64,000 nt of DNA from Ferrovibrio sp. MS7 (GTDB lineage: Bacteria; Pseudomonadota; Alphaproteobacteria; Ferrovibrionales; Ferrovibrionaceae), in assembly GCF_038404985.1 (NCBI RefSeq), contig NZ_JBBKBA010000001.1, positions 2,508,001 to 2,572,000 on the forward strand, written 5' to 3'. Every line of letters begins with the position of its first letter. The stretch's first letter is position 1. A program made the translations under genes and the position numbers. Below the pieces are notes generated by a model. It was given only the letters and a program-made list of their open reading frames with translations. It ran no database searches and was not told the origin of the DNA. Shown here in pieces: positions 25,356 through 33,084 of this stretch.

Positions 25356-27650
25356 ATGGGATTCGGTATCCGACAGAAGTTGAACATTGCCATTGCCGTG
25401 CTGGCGGCGATCACTTTGCTCTCCAATGGTGTGGCGGCGCTGTTCTTCAGCCGGGTGCAGAACACCTATGCCGGCATCACCGGCGAGAGCCTGCCCGATG
25501 TGGTGGCGGCGCTGAGCATGAAGACGCTGAGCGCGGAACTCACCTCCGCCGCGCCGGCGCTCGCGGCGGCGGCCGATGATGCCGAGCGGGTTCGCGTTCT
25601 CGGTGAACTCGAAGGTTTGCAGAAGCGTCTGGCGCAGACTCTCGACGTGGTCAAGCTGAGTGGTGCCGAACCGGCGCAACTCGAGGAAATCGGCAAGGCG
25701 GTGGAATTCCTCCAGGGTCGCATCGCCCAGATCAACCGCTCGGTGACGGCGCGGCTCGACTGGATCGCGCAGCGCCAGGAGAAGTCGGCCAAACTCGCTG
25801 CCGATTTCGTTGACTTCCAGGCGCTGGTGAAGCCGCTGACCGATAAGGCGATCGACGATATTGGGCGCGGTGCCGGCGGCAGCATGGCGCGAGCGGCACG
25901 CGCGCTGATGGAAGCTGCAGCGGCGGTGAACCAGATGATTGGTGTGCTGAGTGTTGCCGCGCAGGCACCGAGCAACGACGATCTGACCAAGCTGCAAAGT
26001 GAATTCGCCACGCTGAACAACATCATCCTGCAGGATCTGGAATTGGCCAGCGCGCATATCGATATCGCGGCCATCCGCACCGCTGCCGGCAATCTGCAGG
26101 CCTATGGTTCCTCCAGCGACAGCCTGTTCCAGCTTCGCCGCGGTGAATTGCGTACCTCCATGACCGCCGGTGTGGCGCTGAAGCAGGCGCGCGATGGCGC
26201 GGCACAGCTTGCCGAGAAGATCGAGGTGGTGGTTGGTGCCGCGTCGCAGCGCGCCGACACGGCTGCCGCTTCGGCTGCCGGGCAGGGACGCATGGTGCTG
26301 GTGGTGCTGGGTGTGCTGGCGCTGATCAGCTTGATCGCGGCGGTGGCGATCGGCGGCTTCTTCATCGGGCCGCAGGTTTCAGCGCCGATTGGCCGCCTCA
26401 CCGATGCGATGCGCCGGTTGGCCGACCGCGACTGGTCGGTGACGCTGGCCGATACCACGCGGCGCGATGAAATCGGCGACATGGCGCGGGCCGTCGATGT
26501 GTTCAAGACCGCCGGCCAGGAGAATGAACGCCTGCAGCGCGAGGTGGAGGAAAGCCGCGTCGCCTTCGAGCGCGAGCGCCAGGCCCAGGAAGCGCTGCTG
26601 GAACAGGCCATCGGCCAGATCGTTGCGGCGGCGAATGACGGTGACTTGAGTCGCCGCATCGACGCTGACGCGCTGCAGGGCGTGATGCGCACGCTCGGCA
26701 TCGGCGTCAATGGCCTGCTCGGCACTGTGGAGCGGGCGCTGGGCGATCTCGGCGGCATGCTTGGCGCGCTGGCCCAGGGTGATCTCACCCACCGCATCAA
26801 CGGAGGCTATCGCGGCGTGTTCGAACGCCTGGCGCTGGATGCCAACACACTGGCCGAGCGGCTGGCCGAATTCGCCGGCCGGCTCGGGCAATCCGCCGGT
26901 CTGGTGCGCGATGCCTCGGCCGAGATTTCCGCCGGCAGCCATGATCTGGCGCAGCGCACCGAAGCGCAGGCCGCCAGCCTGCAGCGCACGGCGGCGACCA
27001 TGGAGGAAATCACCGCCACCGTGCGGCACAATGCCGACAACGCCCGCCAGGCCAGCCAGTTCGCGGTGGCGGCACGAGACACGGCGGAAGGCGGCGGCCG
27101 TGTGGTTGGCGAGGTGGTGACGGCGATGGGTCGCATCGAGGGCTCGAGCCAGAAGATCGTTGATATCGTCGGCCTGATCGACGAGATCGCGTTCCAGACC
27201 AACCTGCTGGCGCTGAATGCTTCCGTGGAAGCAGCGCGGGCAGGCGAGGCGGGCAAGGGTTTCGCGGTCGTGGCGCAGGAAGTGCGCAACCTGGCGCAGC
27301 GCTCGGCGGAAGCCTCGCGCGAGATCAAGGCGCTGATTTCGGAATCCAATGGCCAGGTGCGCGAAGGCGCCAAGCTGGTGCGGCAGGCCGGTTCCAGCCT
27401 GGAGGCCATCGTCGATGCCGTGAAGCGTGTTGCCGGCATCATCGAGGAAATCGCCATCGGCAGCCAGGAACAGGCCTCGGGCCTCGATGATGTGAACCAG
27501 TCGGTCGCCGAGATGGACGAAATGACCCAGCGCAACGGCGCCCTGGTGGAGCAGACCACCGCCTCGGCGCAGTCGATGGCCGATCAGGCGAAGGGGCTGG
27601 CCGACCTGGTGGCGTTCTTCAAGACGGGAGCTGTCCAAACCGCCGCCTGA
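25356..27650 (+). CDS. Methyl-accepting chemotaxis protein
   Basis: A 764-residue chemoreceptor. TM1 is near residues 10-34, TM2 near 308-332 (VLVVLGVLALISLIAAVAIGG), enclosing a ~270-residue mostly helical periplasmic domain. A HAMP domain follows (ISAPIGRLTDAMRRLADRDW-like), then a second HAMP-like linker (GDLSRRIDADALQG ... ALAQGDLTHRINGGYRG). The signalling domain has the hairpin tip DEIAFQTNLLALNASVEAAR and AGEAGKGFAVVAQEVRNLA. No CheB/CheR-tethering pentapeptide is apparent. The ligand is unknown. Start at 25356, directly before TM1. Confidence 0.9.
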   Translation: MGFGIRQKLNIAIAVLAAITLLSNGVAALFFSRVQNTYAGITGESLPDVVAALSMKTLSAELTSAAPALAAAADDAERVRVLGELEGLQKRLAQTLDVVKLSGAEPAQLEEIGKAVEFLQGRIAQINRSVTARLDWIAQRQEKSAKLAADFVDFQALVKPLTDKAIDDIGRGAGGSMARAARALMEAAAAVNQMIGVLSVAAQAPSNDDLTKLQSEFATLNNIILQDLELASAHIDIAAIRTAAGNLQAYGSSSDSLFQLRRGELRTSMTAGVALKQARDGAAQLAEKIEVVVGAASQRADTAAASAAGQGRMVLVVLGVLALISLIAAVAIGGFFIGPQVSAPIGRLTDAMRRLADRDWSVTLADTTRRDEIGDMARAVDVFKTAGQENERLQREVEESRVAFERERQAQEALLEQAIGQIVAAANDGDLSRRIDADALQGVMRTLGIGVNGLLGTVERALGDLGGMLGALAQGDLTHRINGGYRGVFERLALDANTLAERLAEFAGRLGQSAGLVRDASAEISAGSHDLAQRTEAQAASLQRTAATMEEITATVRHNADNARQASQFAVAARDTAEGGGRVVGEVVTAMGRIEGSSQKIVDIVGLIDEIAFQTNLLALNASVEAARAGEAGKGFAVVAQEVRNLAQRSAEASREIKALISESNGQVREGAKLVRQAGSSLEAIVDAVKRVAGIIEEIAIGSQEQASGLDDVNQSVAEMDEMTQRNGALVEQTTASAQSMADQAKGLADLVAFFKTGAVQTAA

Positions 27651-27783
27651 GGGCAGTTTGCAGGACTTTGTTAACGTCTTGCTCAGCTTTAGAGAGCATT
27701 CTGCGAACAAAGCGGCGAATCGGGCCGCCGAATCGGAGATGCAGTATGCGGCTGGGCATGAGCGACAAATTCTGGGGGCGGCG

Positions 27784-29187
27784 ATGAGCGACGGTTTGCG
27801 GCTGCGCCGCCAGGATCAGCCGCGCGGCGGCTCGCCGGCTCATGCAGCCAATGCCTATGGCGCCACCATGGCACGGGCAGCACCCGGTGCGAAGATCGAA
27901 GCGGCTGCCCCGGCAGCGACACCGAAGCGCAAAACATTCGCCGTCCTGGCACATTGGTCATTATGGGGCGGGGCCTTCCTGCTGCTGGGCGGCGGCGTGG
28001 TGCTCGGCACCATGCTGGGCGGCCCGGCGACCTCGCTGCAGAATCAGGCGCCGCGCACGGTCAGCGTGGTGCCGCAGGCGATTGCCAAGCCGCAGGCTGC
28101 CCTGCCGGAAAGCCGAACCGCTGAACTGCATTTACCCGCGGGCTGGAACCCGCGCGGCTTGTCTTCCGAGACGGAAGAACGTCCGGCCCTGGCGCCCCCG
28201 CCGCCACCCGCCATGCCCGCACCAGCGGCGGCTGCCGCAGAGCCGGTGATGCCGGCACCGCAGCCCGCGCCAGTTCAGGCCGAATTGCCCAAGCCTGTCG
28301 AGCCGGTCCCGGTTTTACAGCAAGTGGCGGCGCTGCCGCCCGCGCCGGCTGCCGCCCATGCCGCCAAGCAGGCCAAGCCGGCAGCCCTGCCGGTGCCGCC
28401 GCAGAGCTTCGTGCCGCCGTCGGCACATACCGCGCCGCTGCCCGGCACTGAGCGCTGGCGCCAACTTGCCGTGCCGGCGCCGCTGGATGCCAAGCCGCCC
28501 TATATCGCCATCGTCATCGACGACATGGGCCTCGACCGGCGCAACTCGGCGCGCGCGGTGAATATCCCAGGGCCGCTGACGCTGTCCTACATGAGCTATG
28601 CCAACGAGCTTTCGGAGCAGAGCGCCTCGGCGCGCGCCAAGGGCCATGAGGTGATGCTGCATCTGCCGATGGAGCCGCTGGATGCCAAGCGCAACGACCC
28701 GGGGCCGAATGCGCTCTATGTCGGCATGGAAGAGGGTGAGCTGCGCCGCCGGGTGAATTGGGCGCTGGACCGCTTCGACGATTATGCCGGCGTCAACAAC
28801 CACATGGGCAGCCGCTTCACCGCCGATCCGCGCGGCATGGCGATTGTGCTTGATGAATTGCAGCGCCGGGGCCGTTTCTGGCTCGACAGCCACACCGGCC
28901 CGAATTCCGCCGGCCTGCCGTTGGCGCATAAGCGCGGTCTTGCTGCCACCGGGCGCGACCTGTTCCTTGACGACGAACGCCAGTCCGGCGGTGTCGCGGC
29001 CCAGCTCGCCGCGCTGGAGCGCATTGCGCGCAGCAATGGCGATGCCATCGGCATCGGCCATCCACATACCGCGACGCTGGAGGCGCTGGAACGCTGGGTA
29101 AAAGATGCCAAGGCGCGCGGTTTCAGCCTGGTGCCGGTGACCACCGTGCTGCGCAACCGCAACCCGGAACGCATCGCCTCGAACTGA
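27784..29187 (+). CDS. Divergent polysaccharide deacetylase family protein (Deac_2)
   Basis: A 467-residue protein. It has a cytoplasmic basic N-terminus, one membrane helix at about 52-74 (LWGGAFLLLGGGVVLGTML), a proline/alanine-rich periplasmic spacer, and from about residue 235 the Deac_2 (DUF610) domain: PPYIAIVIDDMGLDRRNSARA, VMLHLPMEPLDAKRNDPGPN, YAGVNNHMGSRFTADP and AIGIGHPHTATLEAL. Conserved Asp and His residues suggest a carbohydrate-deacetylase fold; activity is unproven for this family. In many relatives it follows a carboxy-terminal protease gene, which is not the case here. Start at 27784. Confidence 0.85.
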   Translation: MSDGLRLRRQDQPRGGSPAHAANAYGATMARAAPGAKIEAAAPAATPKRKTFAVLAHWSLWGGAFLLLGGGVVLGTMLGGPATSLQNQAPRTVSVVPQAIAKPQAALPESRTAELHLPAGWNPRGLSSETEERPALAPPPPPAMPAPAAAAAEPVMPAPQPAPVQAELPKPVEPVPVLQQVAALPPAPAAAHAAKQAKPAALPVPPQSFVPPSAHTAPLPGTERWRQLAVPAPLDAKPPYIAIVIDDMGLDRRNSARAVNIPGPLTLSYMSYANELSEQSASARAKGHEVMLHLPMEPLDAKRNDPGPNALYVGMEEGELRRRVNWALDRFDDYAGVNNHMGSRFTADPRGMAIVLDELQRRGRFWLDSHTGPNSAGLPLAHKRGLAATGRDLFLDDERQSGGVAAQLAALERIARSNGDAIGIGHPHTATLEALERWVKDAKARGFSLVPVTTVLRNRNPERIASN

Positions 29188-29190
29188 AGT

Positions 29191-29742
29191 TTATTTTGGC
29201 GCGGGTTCGCCGTCGCTGTAGGCATCGAGTTCGAACGTGGCGATATCGGCGATGGTGATCTCGCTTTCCGACACGGCAGTGGGATTGCCGCGTGCGAAAC
29301 GCTGGTCGATCTTGATGCAGCCGAGCAGGTGGTCGATCTTCTCGCCATCATTGGACAGCGGCAGCAGGATGCGGGCATAGCGGATATAAGGCCGGCCGGC
29401 GAGGTGCAGCGTGTTGCGGCGGAAATGCACCTTGCGCTGGAAGGCGCAGATGCAGAAGCTTTCATCGAAGAATTCGCGCAGCGGGCTGATCACGGCTTCA
29501 TCCAGCCAGCGGCCATGCAGCTTGGTCAGCACCAGGCTTTCCACGTCGCTGCCGGCAAGGCGATAGCGGAACCGCTCCTGCTCGTGGTCAACCTCGATAA
29601 TGAAAATGCTCGGCAGCAAATGGCGCAGGTCAACGGGATCGATACGGTCCCGCGGCGGCGGAAAGCGGCCCGCCTTGCGCTTCAGCCAGTAGAGGTAGAG
29701 CCAGCGCAGATCAGATTCGTCGATATGTTCGGCAAAGCGCAT
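29191..29742 (-). CDS. PAS-domain protein (PAS_5 type)
   Basis: A 183-residue cytoplasmic protein. It begins DESDLRWLYLYWLKRKAGRFPPPRDRIDP and continues with LRHLLPSIFIIEVDHE and FRYRLAGSDVESL, the layout of stand-alone PAS_5 proteins common in Rhodospirillales. No effector domain is attached. The ligand and partner are not known. It ends three bases before the convergent deacetylase stop. A 17-bp palindrome lies 24 bases upstream of the start. Confidence 0.75.
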   Translation of the reverse strand: MRFAEHIDESDLRWLYLYWLKRKAGRFPPPRDRIDPVDLRHLLPSIFIIEVDHEQERFRYRLAGSDVESLVLTKLHGRWLDEAVISPLREFFDESFCICAFQRKVHFRRNTLHLAGRPYIRYARILLPLSNDGEKIDHLLGCIKIDQRFARGNPTAVSESEITIADIATFELDAYSDGEPAPK

Positions 29743-29765
29743 GGAGGCGTCCGAGGAATTCTTCC

Positions 29766-29782
29766 TAGATACTTATTATCTA
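29766..29782 (-). promoter_or_regulatory. Inverted repeat upstream of the PAS gene
   Basis: TAGATA (29766-29771) and TATCTA (29777-29782) form a 6-bp inverted repeat around CTTAT, in an AT-rich patch within GC-rich DNA. On the minus strand it includes GATAAT, close to a -10 box. It may be a promoter with an overlapping operator. Confidence 0.35.
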
Positions 29783-29869
29783 GTGTAATCCGCCAATAAA
29801 GCCAGCGTAAATTCCTGCGGCGGGAATATTGCGTGGCAGCAAAGCCCGTAGCGCTGGTGCGGCTCCAGT

Positions 29870-30772
29870 TCAGGCCTTGTGGCACAGCCGATAGGCGGTT
29901 CCAGGCACCAATTCGCCGGCTTCCACCCGCAGGGGTTCGTCCACTCGGTCGGCCACCATCAAGCCAGCCTGAGCCGCAACAACTGGAATATGCTTTTCGT
30001 CGTGCTGATAGCGTCCGCTTGCCGCCAGGCGGTAGCCCAGCGCGGTCGGGGTCAGGTCACGCTCGATGGTGATGAAAATCTGCCCGCCAGGTCTGAGCGC
30101 GGTAGCCATCAAGGTAAAAATTTCGGTCACATCTCCGACGTAGTTCAGCATCTCGGCGGCCAGGATGCCATCATATTGCTGATCCGCCTGCTGTAGAAAA
30201 ACATGGGCATCGGAGCAGAACAGGCGGGTATAGTTACCGTTGCGCGCTGCCTGATCGAGCATGCGTTGGGCGATGTCGACGCCATCCATGGTGGCGGCAT
30301 AGGGCTTGAACGGCTGGCCGGAAAATCCGGTGCCGCAGCCGAGGTCAAGTATCGCCAGTTTATTTTCCGGCTGCCAGACGCGGGTGATGAGCTGGTGCAG
30401 CATCTCCGGGCCGCGATAGCCGAGTGTTGCCATATCGTTATCGAAATCGGCAGCGTTGGTGTTATAGAGCCAGGCGATGTAGGCACTCGGCATGCGGGCT
30501 GGATTGGCGCCAGCGGCGGCATCCGCCAGATGGCGGATCACACCGGAATGAGGAGCTAACGCTCGGGCTTTCTCAAAACATTCGCGGGCTTCGCCATGCT
30601 GACCTGTATGGGCAAGACAAAGCGCCAAGCCGAGCCAGGAGATTGGACGGTCGGCCAACATCAGACCGGAGCGAAAATAGCGTGCGGCCTCGTCGTAGCG
30701 TTTGGCGTCACGGGCGGCAATGCCACGCTGCTCCCAGAGCAGGGCGGCATCCTCAATTTTTTCGGAAGACAT
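29870..30772 (-). CDS. TPR-containing class I SAM-dependent methyltransferase
   Basis: A 300-residue protein. Residues 10-90 form two to three TPR-like repeats (RDAKRYDEAARYFRSGL, GLALCLAHTGQHGEARECFEKA). The methyltransferase core has motif I ILDLGCGTGFSG at 141-152, DGVDIAQRMLDQA, and YDGILAAEMLNYVGD. The fold resembles small-molecule methyltransferases of the UbiE/Tam type with an N-terminal TPR scaffold. Substrate unknown. The start at 30772 (MSSEKIEDA) was chosen over 30802. Codon use looks a little less GC-rich than the neighbours by eye. It is last in the ppiD-trpE-glycosylase operon. Confidence 0.78.
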   Translation of the reverse strand: MSSEKIEDAALLWEQRGIAARDAKRYDEAARYFRSGLMLADRPISWLGLALCLAHTGQHGEARECFEKARALAPHSGVIRHLADAAAGANPARMPSAYIAWLYNTNAADFDNDMATLGYRGPEMLHQLITRVWQPENKLAILDLGCGTGFSGQPFKPYAATMDGVDIAQRMLDQAARNGNYTRLFCSDAHVFLQQADQQYDGILAAEMLNYVGDVTEIFTLMATALRPGGQIFITIERDLTPTALGYRLAASGRYQHDEKHIPVVAAQAGLMVADRVDEPLRVEAGELVPGTAYRLCHKA

Positions 30773-30809
30773 CGAACAGGATAGGCAGATATCTGCAATC
30801 AAGCCAGTC

Positions 30810-31529
30810 TTATTCGTCGCCGCGCATCTTCTTCAAGGTTGCTTCGTCATAATTCTGGCCCACCGACATGGCACAGACGCGCGAGACATGCATGTAGGGC
30901 AGGCCGGACTCTTTCGCCCAGGCGTTGAACTGATCCTGGATCTTACGCAGGTCTTTCTTCGATGCAGCAGTCTGACTCAATTCAACGCCGGCATCGCGCA
31001 GGCAGGTGATCACATCGTTAGAAGTGACAAAGCCGTCCTTGCCGAGAAAGCGCAGCAGATACTGGCCGGTGTTGCCGCCGAGTCTGCTGCCGCGCTTGGC
31101 CAGCAATTCCATCAGGCCGACCTGATCTGTCACCGGCCAGGATTGGAGGAATTTGCCGAAGCTGCCATGTTCGGCAGCGATATCGAGCACGAATTGCGCA
31201 TTGGCGCGCACGGTCATGATCTTCTGGCCATTGCGCACGATGCGGGTGTCGGAGGCCAGCTTCTCCCAGAATTCATCGGGCTTGTGCAGCAGCTTCTTCG
31301 GCTGGAAGTTTATGAAAGCCGCCTCGAAGCCATCCCACTTGGCGTCGATCACCTGCCACACGAAGCCGGCGGAGAATACGCGCTTGGTCATCTCGGCCAG
31401 CACGCGGTCATCGTTAAGCTTCCCCAGCGCCTTCTGGTCAGGCACTTTGGGCAGCAGCGCCTGCAATGCCTTGTCACCGCCCTTGCGCTTGGCGGCACGC
31501 GCCCAGATGAACTTGAACGCGGTTGCCAT
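30810..31529 (-). CDS. DNA-3-methyladenine glycosylase I-like protein
   Basis: A 239-residue protein with the adenine-glycosylase helix-rich layout: MTKRVFSAGFVWQVIDAKWDGFEAAF, then DTRIVRNGQKIMTVRANAQFVLDI and a GGNTGQYLLRFLGKDGFVTSNDV hairpin region. It resembles Tag (COG2818), which excises 3-methyladenine. The N-terminal Cys and the C-terminal His/Cys zinc ligands of E. coli Tag are not apparent. The catalytic Glu position reads Lys/Arg by my hand alignment. It may therefore be a divergent member with changed activity. It lies 19 bases after trpE. Confidence 0.72.
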   Translation of the reverse strand: MATAFKFIWARAAKRKGGDKALQALLPKVPDQKALGKLNDDRVLAEMTKRVFSAGFVWQVIDAKWDGFEAAFINFQPKKLLHKPDEFWEKLASDTRIVRNGQKIMTVRANAQFVLDIAAEHGSFGKFLQSWPVTDQVGLMELLAKRGSRLGGNTGQYLLRFLGKDGFVTSNDVITCLRDAGVELSQTAASKKDLRKIQDQFNAWAKESGLPYMHVSRVCAMSVGQNYDEATLKKMRGDE

Positions 31530-31548
31530 GCTGCCTCCAGGTCCTGCG

Positions 31549-33069
31549 CTATTGTCCCCGGCCGCCGCCTTGAGCGAAGCGTTCGGCTTCCTCGGCGGCG
31601 CGCATCAGCGCCTTGGCCTTGTTCACGCATTCGACATGTTCCGACATCGGGTCGCTATCGGCGACGATGCCGGCGCCAGCCTGCACGTACATGGTGCCGT
31701 CCTTGACCAGGGCGGTGCGCAAGGTGATGCAGGTATCCATCGAACCATTGGCGGAGAAATAGCCGACGCCGCCGGCATAGAAGCTGCGCCGCGTGCTTTC
31801 CAGTTCGTCGATGATCTCCATGGCGCGCACCTTCGGCGCACCGGAAACAGTGCCGGCCGGGAAGCCGGCGAACAGCGCATCCAGTGCATCCAGTTCGGGA
31901 CGGATCTTGCCCTCGACATTGGACACGATATGCATCACATGGCTGTAGCGCTCGATGGTGTTGCGCAAGGTGACACGCACGCTGCCAATCTGCGACACGC
32001 GGCCGACATCGTTGCGCCCCAGGTCGAGCAGCATCAGATGTTCGGCCAATTCCTTCGGATCGGCCAGCAGGTCGGCGGCGAGTGCCGCATCTTCCTCACT
32101 GGTGGCGCCGCGCTTGCGCGTGCCGGCAATGGGACGGACGGTGACGGTGTTGTCGCGCAGCCGCACCAGAATCTCGGGGCTGGAGCCGACCAGGCAGGGG
32201 CCGCCGAGATTGACATAGAACATGAACGGCGATGGGTTGGTACGGCGCAGCGCGCGGTAAAGCGCGAAGGGCGGCAGCCGGAAGGGCAGCGAGAAACGCT
32301 GCGACAGCACCACCTGGAAAATATCGCCGGCGGCGATGTATTCCTTCGCCTTCGCCACCATCGCCATGTATTCCTCGGGCGACATGTTCGATTGCGGCTC
32401 GGGCAGGGCTTCGAGATCGGCGATCTGCTCGCGCACCGCGCCAAGCGGGCGGTCGAGGTCGTTCACCGCATCGGCAAGGCGTTCGGAGGCGAGATTGTAA
32501 GCGGCGCGCGCATCCATGCCGGCCTGCGGGCGCACCGGCGTCACCAGGGTGATGACGTCGAGCACGGAATCGAACACCGCCATCAGCGTCGGCCGCATCA
32601 GCAGGCCGTCGGGCAGGCCCAGCGTATCGGGATTGGCATCCGGCACGCGCGGCTCGATCAGCCGGATCATGTCGTAGCCAATATAACCGGTGATGCCGGC
32701 TGCCATCGGCGGCAGGTTCGGCGGCAGGTCGATGTGGTTCTCGGCCAACAGGCGGCGCAGCGCGGGCAATGCCGGTTCGGGGCAGGGTTCGAAGCTGTCG
32801 GGATCGAAGCGGGCGCGGCGATTGATCTCGGCCTTGCCGCCGCGGCAGCGCCACAGCAGGTCCGGCTTCAGGCCGATGATGGAATAGCGGCCGCGCGTCG
32901 AGCCGCCTTCCACTGATTCCAGCAGCGAGGCGAAGGGCCGGCCATTGCCGAGCTTGAGGAAGGCCGAGACCGGCGTTTCCAGGTCCGCCACCAGGGTGGT
33001 GGACAGCACCTGGGCTTCGCCGGCCATGTAGCGCTGCGCGAACGCGGTGTAATCAGGCGTGAGCTTCAT
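31549..33069 (-). CDS. trpE: Anthranilate synthase component I
   Basis: A 506-residue chorismate-utilising enzyme that makes anthranilate with a glutaminase partner, the first step of tryptophan synthesis. Motifs seen: the regulatory ESVEGGSTRGRYSIIG near the N-terminus (the LLES tryptophan-site segment), FQVVLSQRFS, GSSPEILVRL, PIAGTRKRG, DLGRNDVGRV, GAPKVRAMEIIDELE and GAGIVADSDPMSEH. It is the ordinary separate form, not the TrpE-TrpG fusion. It begins 15 bases after the ppiD stop, so there is no room for a leader-peptide attenuator. trpG, trpD and trpC are not in the window. Confidence 0.96.
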   Translation of the reverse strand: MKLTPDYTAFAQRYMAGEAQVLSTTLVADLETPVSAFLKLGNGRPFASLLESVEGGSTRGRYSIIGLKPDLLWRCRGGKAEINRRARFDPDSFEPCPEPALPALRRLLAENHIDLPPNLPPMAAGITGYIGYDMIRLIEPRVPDANPDTLGLPDGLLMRPTLMAVFDSVLDVITLVTPVRPQAGMDARAAYNLASERLADAVNDLDRPLGAVREQIADLEALPEPQSNMSPEEYMAMVAKAKEYIAAGDIFQVVLSQRFSLPFRLPPFALYRALRRTNPSPFMFYVNLGGPCLVGSSPEILVRLRDNTVTVRPIAGTRKRGATSEEDAALAADLLADPKELAEHLMLLDLGRNDVGRVSQIGSVRVTLRNTIERYSHVMHIVSNVEGKIRPELDALDALFAGFPAGTVSGAPKVRAMEIIDELESTRRSFYAGGVGYFSANGSMDTCITLRTALVKDGTMYVQAGAGIVADSDPMSEHVECVNKAKALMRAAEEAERFAQGGGRGQ

Positions 33070-33084
33070 GCGCCGGGCCGCCGC

